A stretch of DNA of 64,000 nucleotides from Chersky-840 sp035532735 (GTDB taxonomy: Bacteria > Actinomycetota > Acidimicrobiia > Acidimicrobiales > UBA8190): the NCBI GenBank assembly GCA_035532735.1, contig DATKQM010000050.1:1-64000 (forward strand), read 5' to 3'. A program made the position numbers and the translations under genes. Positions 15,419 through 23,545 of this stretch are shown piece by piece. Within the stretch, counting starts at the first letter, position 1. Each line of letters starts with the position of its first letter. The notes under the pieces are model-generated. The model searched no databases. It saw only the letters and a list, made by a program, of their open reading frames with translations, and was not told the origin of the DNA.

Positions 15419-16330
15419 ATGTCGTCGCTCTCCCCCGCGGTCCCCTCCGCCGTCCGCGCCGGCGGGATCAGGGCCCGGACCTATCTGGCGTTGACCAAGC
15501 CCCGGATCATCGAGCTACTGCTCGTGACCACGCTGCCGACCATGCTCGTGGCCAAGCGCGGGGTGCCTTCGGTGGGGCTCATGGCCCTGGTCCTGTTGGG
15601 CGGATCGCTGGCCGCGGGCGGGGCCAACGCCCTGAACATGGTCCTCGACAGAGACATCGACAAGGTCATGCACCGGACCCGGAATCGCCCTCTCGTCACC
15701 GGCGAGGTCACGCCTCGGGCCGCAACGGTGTTCGCGGTGGTCCTCGAGGTCGCCGCCTTCGCCGAGCTGTGGGCGTGGGTCAACCTGCTCTCGGCGGTGT
15801 TGGCAGTGGCGGCCACGGCCTTCTACATCGTCGTCTACACCTTGTGGCTCAAGCGGAGCTCCACCCAGAACATCGTGATCGGCGGGGCAGCCGGTGCGGT
15901 GCCGGTGCTCGTGGGATGGGCGGCGGTGACCGACAGCCTGGGGTGGGCGCCGGTGGTTCTCTTCGCGGTGATCGTGATCTGGACCCCGCCGCATTTCTGG
16001 GCGCTCGCCATCCGCTACCGCGAGGACTACGCCGCCGCGCACGTGCCCATGCTCCCTGTCGTGGCCACCCTGCGGCGGACCGCACAACAGATCCTCCTCT
16101 ACACCGTGCTCCTCGTGGCGGTGACGGTGCTCTTCGCGGTGGTCGGCCACATGGGCCCGTTGTACCTGGTCGGCGCGTTGGTGCTCGGCGCGCTCTTCGT
16201 CGTCTTCGCCCTGCGACTCCGACGCGACGAGACCCCACGCGCCGCCATGGCCTTGTTCCGCTACTCGATCACCTACTTGACCCTGCTCTTCGTCGCCATG
16301 GCGGGTGACATCCTCATCCGGTTCCATTGA
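15419..16330 (+). CDS. ctaB: Protoheme IX farnesyltransferase (heme O synthase)
   Basis: UbiA-family membrane prenyltransferase that adds farnesyl to heme b, the step before CtaA. The 303-residue protein has ANALNMVLDRDIDKVMHRTRNRPL, the Asp-rich Mg-prenyl-PP site; a second site around WTPPHFWALAIRYREDY; and about eight or nine hydrophobic helices. The ATG at 15419 gives the usual length; an upstream in-frame extension is Arg-rich and unlike a membrane protein N-terminus. Divergently arranged with ctaA, so one intergenic region may control both. Confidence 0.93.
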   Translation: MSSLSPAVPSAVRAGGIRARTYLALTKPRIIELLLVTTLPTMLVAKRGVPSVGLMALVLLGGSLAAGGANALNMVLDRDIDKVMHRTRNRPLVTGEVTPRAATVFAVVLEVAAFAELWAWVNLLSAVLAVAATAFYIVVYTLWLKRSSTQNIVIGGAAGAVPVLVGWAAVTDSLGWAPVVLFAVIVIWTPPHFWALAIRYREDYAAAHVPMLPVVATLRRTAQQILLYTVLLVAVTVLFAVVGHMGPLYLVGALVLGALFVVFALRLRRDETPRAAMALFRYSITYLTLLFVAMAGDILIRFH

Positions 16331-16376
16331 CGCTGCCGGTCCATGACCCAGCAGGCCCAGTGAATCAGCCCCTCCC

Positions 16377-16943
16377 TTGACCGAGCCGGCCGAGGCCCAG
16401 GCACCCACCCCGGGTCGCCGTTGGGGTCGTCGCCGGCTGGTGTCAGTGGCGATCGGGATCGTCCTGGCCGTCGGGCTGTGGGTCGGGCTCACCGTCACAG
16501 CCGCACCAGGACCGACGACCGCGCCCACCTTCTCGCTGCCCCGGCTGGGTGGCGGTGCGCCGGTGGCGTACCCGCTCACCGGGAAGGTGGTGCACAGACC
16601 GGTTGTGGTGACTTTCTTCGCGTCGTGGTGCGGACCGTGTCATGCGGAGCTGCCCATGATCGCCGCCGTGGCGCGTCAGGAGCAGGCGTCGGGTGCGAAG
16701 GTGATCTTTCTCGGTATCGACGGCAACGACGATCCCGCCAGTGGGCTCGCCTTCGCCCGCAAGAGCGGAGTGGGTTTCGTCGTGGGTGCCGACGCCGACA
16801 GTGAGCTGGCGCCGAGGTTCACCCTCGTCGGGTATCCCGGCACGGTGTTCATCGACGGCTCGGGGAAGATCATCAAGACCGTGCACGGCCCGGTGAGCCG
16901 GACCACGCTCGAGACCTACCTGGGCCGCCTCTCGCACGGGTGA
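16377..16943 (+). CDS. Membrane-anchored thioredoxin-like protein (TlpA/ResA type)
   Basis: The 188-residue protein has an N-terminal signal anchor (about residues 20-40) after an Arg-rich cytoplasmic lead. A thioredoxin fold with active site FFASWCGPCHAELPM near residue 85 follows, then GYPGTVFIDGSGKI containing the cis-Pro. Extracytoplasmic thiol-disulfide exchange is expected. Its position directly after ctaB suggests service to cytochrome or oxidase assembly (heme attachment or Cu-site reduction), as for ResA and Sco-like partners. Start TTG at 16377; no better upstream codon. A 46-bp gap follows ctaB. Confidence 0.88.
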   Translation: MTEPAEAQAPTPGRRWGRRRLVSVAIGIVLAVGLWVGLTVTAAPGPTTAPTFSLPRLGGGAPVAYPLTGKVVHRPVVVTFFASWCGPCHAELPMIAAVARQEQASGAKVIFLGIDGNDDPASGLAFARKSGVGFVVGADADSELAPRFTLVGYPGTVFIDGSGKIIKTVHGPVSRTTLETYLGRLSHG

Positions 16944-16978
16944 CCGAGCGGCGCCGAGCAGGCGACCGCGCCGGGCAC

Positions 16979-17734
16979 TCAGGTGGCGACGACGGCGAAC
17001 CGGGGGACGACGCCGAGAAGGCGTTCGGGAAGTCGCTGCTCGAGCTTGGAGGTCCATTCCACGTCGCGGAGTCGGATGAGGCGGGGCGTGGACCATCCCC
17101 CCTCGGCCACGAGCGCGGCGACGGCGCGGGGATGAGTGCCGGTCCCGAGAGGAAGGGCACCGCGGACCGCGACGGGATAGGGCCCGTGGTGATCGGGGGC
17201 GGTGGACCGGAATCGCTTGACGACGTTCCAGGCCCGTCCGCGCAGCGCCTCGAGAGGGTCGGCATCGCCCCAGATGGACTCGATGGCGACGAGCCTCGCG
17301 CCCGGGGCCGCCACGGCCCGCCAGGCGCGTAGGGCCGCTACGGGGTCGGGGAGCGTCCACAGGAGATGGCGCTCGATGACGGCGCCGAACCCGCCTCCGT
17401 CCCCGTCGGGGGCCGTCGATGGTTCGTGGGCGGGCGCCACCACCGTGGCGATGTCGAGCCCCTCAGCCCCGGCCGCGGCGCGGAGCTTGGCCAACATCTG
17501 CGACGAGAGGTCGAGGGCGGTGACCCGGTGGCCGAGTCTGGCCGCCATGAGGCTCAGGAAGCCCGTCCCCGCCCCGCAGTCCAGGACGCTCGAAGGCGGC
17601 GGCGGTAAGAGGGACTCGAGAGCTGCGGTCCAAGCGCCTTGGACCGCCGCGGAGGTGGGGTGATGACCCGGGGCGTTGTCGTAGGTGACGGCGTCGTCGT
17701 CCCAGAACCGCCGGATGTCGTCGAGGATGGCCAT
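16979..17734 (-). CDS. Class I SAM-dependent methyltransferase
   Basis: The 251-residue protein has motif I VLDCGAGTGFLSLMAARLG, the acidic end of strand 2 ALDLSSQM, and LPDPVAALRAWRAVAAPGARLV for motifs III-IV. This is the Methyltransf_11/25 Rossmann pattern. A small-molecule methyltransferase is likely; its substrate cannot be told. A YDNAPGHHPTSAAVQGAW segment forms the N-terminal cap. Convergent with the thioredoxin-like gene, 35 bp apart. Confidence 0.85.
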   Translation of the reverse strand: MAILDDIRRFWDDDAVTYDNAPGHHPTSAAVQGAWTAALESLLPPPPSSVLDCGAGTGFLSLMAARLGHRVTALDLSSQMLAKLRAAAGAEGLDIATVVAPAHEPSTAPDGDGGGFGAVIERHLLWTLPDPVAALRAWRAVAAPGARLVAIESIWGDADPLEALRGRAWNVVKRFRSTAPDHHGPYPVAVRGALPLGTGTHPRAVAALVAEGGWSTPRLIRLRDVEWTSKLEQRLPERLLGVVPRFAVVAT

Positions 17735-17812
17735 GCCTACGTTTCTACTCCGTGCTGTGCCGGCCCGACATGGGCGCAGGCACAGGCCCTCGGCACGCCT
17801 CGAAGCTCGACG

Positions 17813-17940
17813 ACGGTCATGGCGGTGAACTTCTTCGCCCTCGCCCAGATGGAGATGGCCCTGGTGCCAAGATGGCGGCCCGGGGTGAGGGCATGATCGT
17901 CAACGTCTCGAGCGTGGCGGGCCGCCTCGGTATGCGGGCC
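17813..17940 (+). pseudogene. Remnant of a short-chain dehydrogenase gene
   Basis: Two frames together recreate the middle of an SDR: VMAVNFFALAQMEMALVP from 17816, then after a shift near 17867, KMAARGEGMIVNVSSVAGRLGMR. This is the NxF helix and catalytic-Ser strand of the family. No Rossmann start, YxxxK or C-terminus is found nearby. A frameshifted, truncated relic is the simplest reading. It occupies part of the 315-bp gap between the methyltransferase and the amidase; the rest shows nothing. Confidence 0.65.
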
Positions 17941-18050
17941 ATCGTGGAGTCGAAGACCGCGGATCCCGACCCCTTCGATCAAAGGGATGGCGGCCATGTT
18001 GCGGAGCGCTTCCCCCCAATAACCGCTTCCTCCCGGTAACGCAGCTGGGC

Positions 18051-19604
18051 TCAGGCGCGTTGGGCGACCTCGAGGAAGAGTTCGACGCCCGAGGCGATGC
18101 CCTGGGCCGCACTCTGGCGCCACGGCGCGCTCTGGACATCGGCGGCGTCGTGCGCGTTGCGCATGTTGGCGCACTCGATGAGGACCTTCGGCACCGTGGA
18201 GAGGTCGAGACCACCGAGGTCGCTGCGGTAGACGATGCCGTTGGTGCCGGTGTAGTTCGAGGGCGGCTCACCCGTGGCGGCTTGGAAGGCGTTGCGGAGG
18301 TCGACCGACAGGGCATCCGACGGCGCCACGATGGCGCGGTTGTCCGAGATGGCACTGACCACCGGCACGGGTGTGTCGACGGCGAACCCGCTCCCACCCG
18401 GAGGTCCGCCATCGGCGTGGATCGACACGGCCACATCGGCGTCGAGGGCATTGGCAATGGCGGCGCGGACATTCACACAGGGGCCCACACCGGTGTCGCT
18501 GGCGCGGGTGAGGACGACCCGGGCTCCGTCGGCCTGGAGGAGAGCCTGGGCCCGGAGTGCCACGTCGAAGTTGAAGGCGTGCTCGGTGTAGCCGTTGTCG
18601 GTCTCGGTGCCGGTGGTGTCACACGGTTCGGTGAGCCCACCCCCGTTGATGGGCCGGTCGATGGTCGGCGAGGCGCTGCCGTTGCCCCCGTTGTGGCCGG
18701 GGTCGATCACCACTGTCAGTCCCGCCAGGGGCGCCACCGCCACTGATCCCCGGTAGACAGCGTCGCCGAGCGCGTAGACACCGCCGTCGGCACCCACGAG
18801 CCAGTAGCCGCGGCCGTCGGCGGTCGGTGTCATAGCCACCACGGCCCGGTCGAGGACGAGGGCACCGGTCGATCCCTCATAGGGCGCCGCGAAGGAGAAG
18901 ATCCCACCGTCGGCGGCGACGAGCCAGTAGCCGCCCGACGGGCTCCTGGCCATGCCCACGACCGGTCGGGTGAGGTGGACCGCACCCATCGATCCCGCGA
19001 AGCCGGCGTCGCCGTAGGAGAAGACCCCACCGTCGGCGGCGACGAGCCAGTAGCCGCGGTCGTCCGCGGTCGGTGCCATGCCGACCACGGGCGCGGTGAG
19101 CCGGAGCGCGCCGGCCGATCCCTCGAAGGGCGCGTCGAAGGTGAAGACCCCACCGTCGGCGGCGACGAGCCAGTAGCCGCCGGTGGCAAGGTCGGGGGCG
19201 ATGCCCACGACCGGTCGGGTGAGGTGGACCGCACCCATCGATCCCTGGAACTGGGCATCGCCGTAGGAGAAGACCCCACCGTCGGCGGCGACGAGCCAGT
19301 ACCCCCCGTCATCGGCCGTGGCCGCCATGCCCACCACCGCCGACGACAGGGCCAGGCCCGCCGCGGATCCGACGAAGGGGGCGTCGAAGTTGAACACAGC
19401 GCCGTCCGCGGCGGTGAGCCAGTACCCCCCCGTGGCGGCGTCAGCGGTGCCGTCGACCATCGGCGCGTTGCTGGTGAGCGCGGAGGTGGTGGTCGGAGAG
19501 GCGACGGCATGGGCGTTGTGAACAGGAACGGTGGCGTGAGTGGCGGGGGAGAGGACGAGGGACAAGACCATGACCCGCAACAGCCGCAGCACGTAGGCAA
19601 TCAT
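18051..19604 (-). CDS. Secreted N-acetylmuramoyl-L-alanine amidase with six GYWL repeats
   Basis: The 517-residue protein has a signal peptide (MIAYVLRLLRVMVLSLVLSP), then six ~41-residue repeats. Each centres on GGYWLVAADGGVFSYGDA and a Gly-Ser turn, probably beta-propeller or beta-roll blades. The C-terminal half is Amidase_3: VVIDPGHNGGNG (zinc His), YTEHAFNFDVA (zinc Glu), VAVSIHADGGP (zinc His). It should cleave the lactyl-amide bond of peptidoglycan, with the repeats binding wall polymer. This repeat is, from memory, abundant in secreted Acidimicrobiia proteins. ATG at 19604 overlaps the preceding stop by 4 nt; last gene of a four-gene operon with an exporter. Confidence 0.88.
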   Translation of the reverse strand: MIAYVLRLLRVMVLSLVLSPATHATVPVHNAHAVASPTTTSALTSNAPMVDGTADAATGGYWLTAADGAVFNFDAPFVGSAAGLALSSAVVGMAATADDGGYWLVAADGGVFSYGDAQFQGSMGAVHLTRPVVGIAPDLATGGYWLVAADGGVFTFDAPFEGSAGALRLTAPVVGMAPTADDRGYWLVAADGGVFSYGDAGFAGSMGAVHLTRPVVGMARSPSGGYWLVAADGGIFSFAAPYEGSTGALVLDRAVVAMTPTADGRGYWLVGADGGVYALGDAVYRGSVAVAPLAGLTVVIDPGHNGGNGSASPTIDRPINGGGLTEPCDTTGTETDNGYTEHAFNFDVALRAQALLQADGARVVLTRASDTGVGPCVNVRAAIANALDADVAVSIHADGGPPGGSGFAVDTPVPVVSAISDNRAIVAPSDALSVDLRNAFQAATGEPPSNYTGTNGIVYRSDLGGLDLSTVPKVLIECANMRNAHDAADVQSAPWRQSAAQGIASGVELFLEVAQRA

Positions 19605-20119
19605 GGTCCGGTCGGTTCCCGCCGCGCGGCGCGGGTCATCTCGAGCGCGAGCGCTACCGCCTGGGCGGGGTCGGTGGCGCGGACCACCGCGTCGTCGGGC
19701 TGGCCCCGGCGCACCAGCTCCCAGGTGTCGAGCCCCACCACGGGGATCCCCGCCTGCAACGCCAAGGCGATCTCCGACAACGTGCCGTACTCCCCGGCGA
19801 CGGCCACCACCGCGTCGGCGGCCCGGACCACCAACGCGTTGCGGGCCTCGCCCAGCCCGGTGGGGATGGCCACGCTGACGTAGGGGTTGGCGTCGGATCG
19901 GTGGCGCCCGGGGAGGATCCCGACGGTCATCCCGCCGGCGCCATGCGCGCCGCGACAGGACGCTTCCATGACTCCACCCAGCCCCCCACAGACGAGGACG
20001 GCGCCCGCCTCGGCGATGGCCCGTCCCACCTTCTCGGCCAGTGAGGCGTGATCGTGGGTGACTTCCCCCCCGCCGCCGACCACGGCGATGTGGGTCACTC
20101 CCACCGGGATATGGGTCAT
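19601..20119 (-). CDS. SLOG/TIGR00725-family (LOG-like) nucleotide-binding protein
   Basis: The 172-residue protein has a Rossmann-like VTHIAVVGGGGEV, LVCGGLGGVMEASCRGAHGAGG, ILPGRHRSDANPYV, RNALVVRAADAVVAVAGEYGTLSE and GIPVVGL. This is the PGGxGT-type pattern of 'lysine decarboxylase-like' LOG proteins, which bind or hydrolyse nucleotide derivatives. The PGGxGTxxE signature appears as AGEYGTLSE, the TIGR00725 variant. Function unknown. ATG at 20119 overlaps the permease stop; GTG at 20098 is an alternative start that begins exactly at the fold. Confidence 0.78.
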   Translation of the reverse strand: MTHIPVGVTHIAVVGGGGEVTHDHASLAEKVGRAIAEAGAVLVCGGLGGVMEASCRGAHGAGGMTVGILPGRHRSDANPYVSVAIPTGLGEARNALVVRAADAVVAVAGEYGTLSEIALALQAGIPVVGLDTWELVRRGQPDDAVVRATDPAQAVALALEMTRAARREPTGP

Positions 20120-20871
20120 TCCCACCGGAAGGTGGCCGCGGCGGCCAGGGGAGCGGCGATGGCCCAGACCACCAGCACGAGCCAGGCCCACCCCGGCACC
20201 GACAGTCCCAAACCGACACTGCGATGGAGCGCGTCGGCGAGTGCGGCCGCGGGCAGGGCTTTGGCCACGGCCTGGAGCCCGCTCGGCAACTTCGACAGCG
20301 GGGCCAGCATCCCGGACACGAGGAGAAGGAGGAGCCACAGTCCGTTGGCGGCGGCCAGGTTCACCTCGGCCCGGAGCACCCCCGCCAGCAACAGGCCGAT
20401 GCCCCCGAACCCAACGGTGGCGAGGACGACGACCACGACAGCCCGTCCCGCTCCTCCCACGGTGGGATGCCAACCCAGGCCGAGGGCCACGGGGACGAGG
20501 ACGGCGGCCTGGATCACCTCCACCACGAGGATGGCCACGATCTTGGCGCCGAGGAGCGACGGTCGACCCAGTGGGGTGGAACCGAGTCGCTTGAGGACGC
20601 CGTAGCCGCGCTCGAACCCGGTGGCGATGCTGAGGTTCACGAGCGCGGTGCCCATCACCGCCAGGGCCAGGATGCCCGGGGCCAGGAAGGTGACGGGCCG
20701 GTCCGTGCCGGTGGGCAGAAGATGGACCTCGGAGAAGAAGACGAGAAGGATCACGGGGATCCCGATGGTGAGGAGCAACGACTCGCCTCGGCGCAAGGTC
20801 ATGCCCACCTCCGCCGCGCACTGGGCGGTCAGCCGGCGCAACGCCGGGGGCAGAGACCGCGCCCCGCTCAC
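20116..20871 (-). CDS. ABC-2 type transporter permease
   Basis: The 251-residue protein has six hydrophobic segments and the ABC-2 membrane pattern, including IVEVIQAAVLVPVALGLGW and LANGLWLLLLLVSGMLAPLSKLP, the last matching the conserved ABC-2 signature loop. The N-terminus is cytoplasmic. Pairs with the ATPase encoded immediately upstream (4-nt overlap). Such exporters move lipids, drugs or polysaccharide; linkage to a cell-wall amidase hints at envelope work but does not identify a substrate. Confidence 0.85.
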   Translation of the reverse strand: MSGARSLPPALRRLTAQCAAEVGMTLRRGESLLLTIGIPVILLVFFSEVHLLPTGTDRPVTFLAPGILALAVMGTALVNLSIATGFERGYGVLKRLGSTPLGRPSLLGAKIVAILVVEVIQAAVLVPVALGLGWHPTVGGAGRAVVVVVLATVGFGGIGLLLAGVLRAEVNLAAANGLWLLLLLVSGMLAPLSKLPSGLQAVAKALPAAALADALHRSVGLGLSVPGWAWLVLVVWAIAAPLAAAATFRWE

Positions 20872-21809
20872 ACTTCCTCCCCTGTCTCTTGCCGTGTCAC
20901 CCGGAGGTAGATCTCCTCGAGTGACCGACGGCCGGCCCGCAACTCGGTGAGGGGAAGGTCGCGGTCTTCCATCCAGCGCGCCAACAACGCCAACCGGGTG
21001 GCGGTGGCGGGGCCGTCGACGCGGTACTCGCCGGGGCGTTCCTCGGTCACCGTGGCGGCCTCGGCGCCGAGTGCGGCGGCGAGGCCGGTCAGGTCGAGCG
21101 CGGCGGGGGCTTCGAAGCGGATCCCGCCCTCGCCCCCGGCCGCGGCGAGCTCGGCGACGGTCCCCTCCGCCACAGTCCGACCGTGGGCGATGATGACCAC
21201 GTCGTCGGCCACACGCTCGGCTTCAGCCAGTTCGTGGGTGGTGAGCATCACGCACGCGCCCCGGTCGCGCAGCTCGGTGATGACCCGGCGCACGGCGATC
21301 CGGCCCTCGGGGTCGACCCCGGCGGTGGGCTCGTCGAGGAAGACGACCTCGGGTCGGCCCACGATGGCGAGCGCCAACGACAGCCGCTGTTGCTCGCCCC
21401 CCGACAACCGGCGCCAGGGAGTCCGGGCCACCGCACCCAGGCCCACCAGCTCGAGGAGCGCGTCGGGGTCCTCGGGTTCGTCGTAGTAGTCGGCGAACAG
21501 TCCCAGGGCGCGCCGGGGCCCCATGACGGGGTAGACGCCGCCGCGTTGGAGCATCACGCCCATGCGGGCCACCACGCCACGATGGTCCGAGACGGGATCG
21601 AGCCCGAGGACCCGGACCGAGCCCTCGGTGGCTCGGCGGTATCCCTCGAGGGTCTCGACCGTGGAGGTCTTGCCCGCCCCGTTCGGGCCCAGGAGCGCGA
21701 GGACCTGGCCGTGGTGCGCGGTGAGGCAGAGGCCGTCCACCGCCGTGGTCGGGCCGTAGCGGACCACGAGGTGGCGGCACTCCACCGCGGGAGGGGACCG
21801 GAGCGACAT
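20868..21809 (-). CDS. ABC transporter ATP-binding protein
   Basis: The 313-residue protein has Walker A LLGPNGAGKTSTVETLEGY, Q-loop VMLQRGGVYPVMGPRRAL, signature LSGGEQQRL, Walker B VVFLDEPTAGVDPEGR and H-loop TTHELAEAERVADD. The C-terminal ~90 residues form the DrrA-type regulatory tail. ATG at 21809 gives MSLRSPP. Only 25 bp separate it from the divergent serS start, so the two promoters must overlap or lie inside the coding regions. It heads the operon ABC ATPase-permease-LOG-amidase. Confidence 0.92.
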   Translation of the reverse strand: MSLRSPPAVECRHLVVRYGPTTAVDGLCLTAHHGQVLALLGPNGAGKTSTVETLEGYRRATEGSVRVLGLDPVSDHRGVVARMGVMLQRGGVYPVMGPRRALGLFADYYDEPEDPDALLELVGLGAVARTPWRRLSGGEQQRLSLALAIVGRPEVVFLDEPTAGVDPEGRIAVRRVITELRDRGACVMLTTHELAEAERVADDVVIIAHGRTVAEGTVAELAAAGGEGGIRFEAPAALDLTGLAAALGAEAATVTEERPGEYRVDGPATATRLALLARWMEDRDLPLTELRAGRRSLEEIYLRVTRQETGEEV

Positions 21810-21834
21810 CGCGGCGAGGCTACCGTTGCGCCCC

Positions 21835-23136
21835 ATGATCGACATCCGCCTGGCCAGGGAGAACCCCGATGCCGTGAAGGCCGCCCTGGCCCGCAAGGAG
21901 GTCGACGGTGCCGAGGTGGAGCGCCTCCTCGACGCCGATCGACAGGCCCGTCAAGCGGTGGGACAGCGCGACGAGCTCCGGGCCCAGGTGAAAGACCTGT
22001 CGCGTCAGGTGGGCGAGGCCCGACGCGCCGGCGACAGCGCGCTGGCGGCGGAGGTATCCGAGCAGAGCCGGGCCCTGGGCGAGCGTGAAGCCGCGCTCGA
22101 CGCGGAGGCGACCGCAGCCCAGGCCGAAGTGCGGGAGATGTTGTTGTGGTTGCCGAACCTTCCCGCCGAGGATGCGCCCGACGGGGGCGGGCCGCAGGAC
22201 AATCTCGAGGTGCGGCGGTGGCCCGAGACGGCGCGTGATTACGGCGACCATCAGCGGGTGCCGCACTGGGACGTCGGATCCGCGCTCGGCATCCTCGACC
22301 TTGAGCGGGGGGCGAAGTTGTCGGGATCGATGTTCCCGCTCTACCGGGGCCTCGGGGCCCGACTCATCCGGGCCCTGACCGCCTTCGCGCTGGACCGCCA
22401 CGGCGAGCTCTACGAGGAGATCCGCCCTCCCACGCTGGTCCGGACCGAGACGATGATCTCGACTGGACACCTGCCCAAGTTCGCCGACGACGCCTATCAC
22501 CTCGAACGCGACGACCTGTGGGCCATTCCCACCGCCGAGGTCCCCTTGACGTCGATGTTCAGAGACGAGATCCTCGACGAGGCCGACCTTCCCATGCGGT
22601 TGACGGCCGGCACCGCCTGTTTCCGGCGCGAGGCGGGATCGGCGGGACGCGACACGCGCGGGCTGCTGCGGGTCCACGAGTTCGACAAGGTGGAGCTGTT
22701 CGCCTACGCCACGGCCGAGCAGTCCCGGTCCGAGCACGCCGACATGGTGGGCCGCGCCGAGGCGTTGCTCCAGGAGCTCGGCCTCGAGCACCGGGTCCTC
22801 GACCTCTGCACCGGCGAACTCGGGAACGCGGCGGCCCGGACCTTCGACATCGAGGTCTACGCCCCGGGATCGGACATGTGGCTCGAGGTGTCCTCGGTGA
22901 GCTGGTGCACCGACTACCAGGCGCGTCGGGCCAACATCCGGTACCGGTCATCCGAGGCGGGCCCCAAGGGCCAGCCCGTGTTCGTCCACACCCTCAACGG
23001 TTCGGCCATCGCCTGGGCGAGGGTCTGGGCCGCCTTGGTCGAGACCGGTCGACGGGCCGACGGATCGGTGGCCCTTCCCGCCGTGCTCGGTCCCTACCTC
23101 GGGGGCCGGACCGTCATCGAGCTGCCTTCGCGGTAG
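21835..23136 (+). CDS. serS: Seryl-tRNA synthetase
   Basis: Charges tRNA-Ser. The 433-residue class II enzyme starts MIDIRLARENPDAVKAAL, with an N-terminal antiparallel coiled coil (residues about 30-100). The catalytic core includes IPTAEVPLTSMFRDEIL (motif 1 region), TACFRREAGSAGRDTRGLLR (motif 2), EVSSVSWCTDYQARRANIRY and LNGSAIAWARVWAALVETG (motif 3). ATG at 21835 fits the family start; an ATG 9 nt upstream is possible. Confidence 0.95.
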   Translation: MIDIRLARENPDAVKAALARKEVDGAEVERLLDADRQARQAVGQRDELRAQVKDLSRQVGEARRAGDSALAAEVSEQSRALGEREAALDAEATAAQAEVREMLLWLPNLPAEDAPDGGGPQDNLEVRRWPETARDYGDHQRVPHWDVGSALGILDLERGAKLSGSMFPLYRGLGARLIRALTAFALDRHGELYEEIRPPTLVRTETMISTGHLPKFADDAYHLERDDLWAIPTAEVPLTSMFRDEILDEADLPMRLTAGTACFRREAGSAGRDTRGLLRVHEFDKVELFAYATAEQSRSEHADMVGRAEALLQELGLEHRVLDLCTGELGNAAARTFDIEVYAPGSDMWLEVSSVSWCTDYQARRANIRYRSSEAGPKGQPVFVHTLNGSAIAWARVWAALVETGRRADGSVALPAVLGPYLGGRTVIELPSR

Positions 23137-23160
23137 CCACCCCGTCGCCGCGCTTAATGC

Positions 23161-23436
23161 CTACGCCGAGTCAGGAGTGATCCCCGCACCCTTGAGCATC
23201 CTCCGGAGATCGATGACCTGCTGTTCGTCGATGTCGTGATGGCGCGGCGCGTCGAAGGTCTCGGTCTCAGGTCCCAGGGTCACCGCGTACCTCCCGTCGC
23301 GCTCCTCGGTGACGGTGGCCACGGCTTGGAGGAGTGACAAGACGTCGTGCCATTGGATGTTGTGAGAGACGGGGTGGTTGAAGATCTTCTCCACCGTGAC
23401 CCGATGGCGTCCGTCGAGTTCCTTGCCTTCTGTCAT
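23161..23436 (-). CDS. Small conserved hypothetical protein
   Basis: The 91-residue protein contains VTVEKIFNHPVSHNIQWHDVLSLL, TEERDGRYAVTLGPETETF and a C-terminal helix DIDEQQVIDLRRMLKGAG. It looks like a small alpha/beta protein; the opening helix before 'W.DV..LL' recalls HicA-type double-stranded RNA-binding folds, but the catalytic His context and a partner antitoxin are missing, so I do not call a toxin. Convergent with serS and well spaced from neighbours. Confidence 0.6.
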   Translation of the reverse strand: MTEGKELDGRHRVTVEKIFNHPVSHNIQWHDVLSLLQAVATVTEERDGRYAVTLGPETETFDAPRHHDIDEQQVIDLRRMLKGAGITPDSA

Positions 23437-23545
23437 GTCACACTCCCTCGCGGCGATCAGGGTAGCTCGCGTGCCCGAGCGCGCCTAGAGGCCATCGGAC
23501 GGAGTTGGAACGGAACCCGGGCACCCGAGGAAGGCGCCATCCCTC

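Noticed and set aside
23161..23436. HicA-type toxin
   Set aside because: Size and one helix are suggestive, but no HicB partner is adjacent and the dsRNA-binding/catalytic pattern is incomplete.
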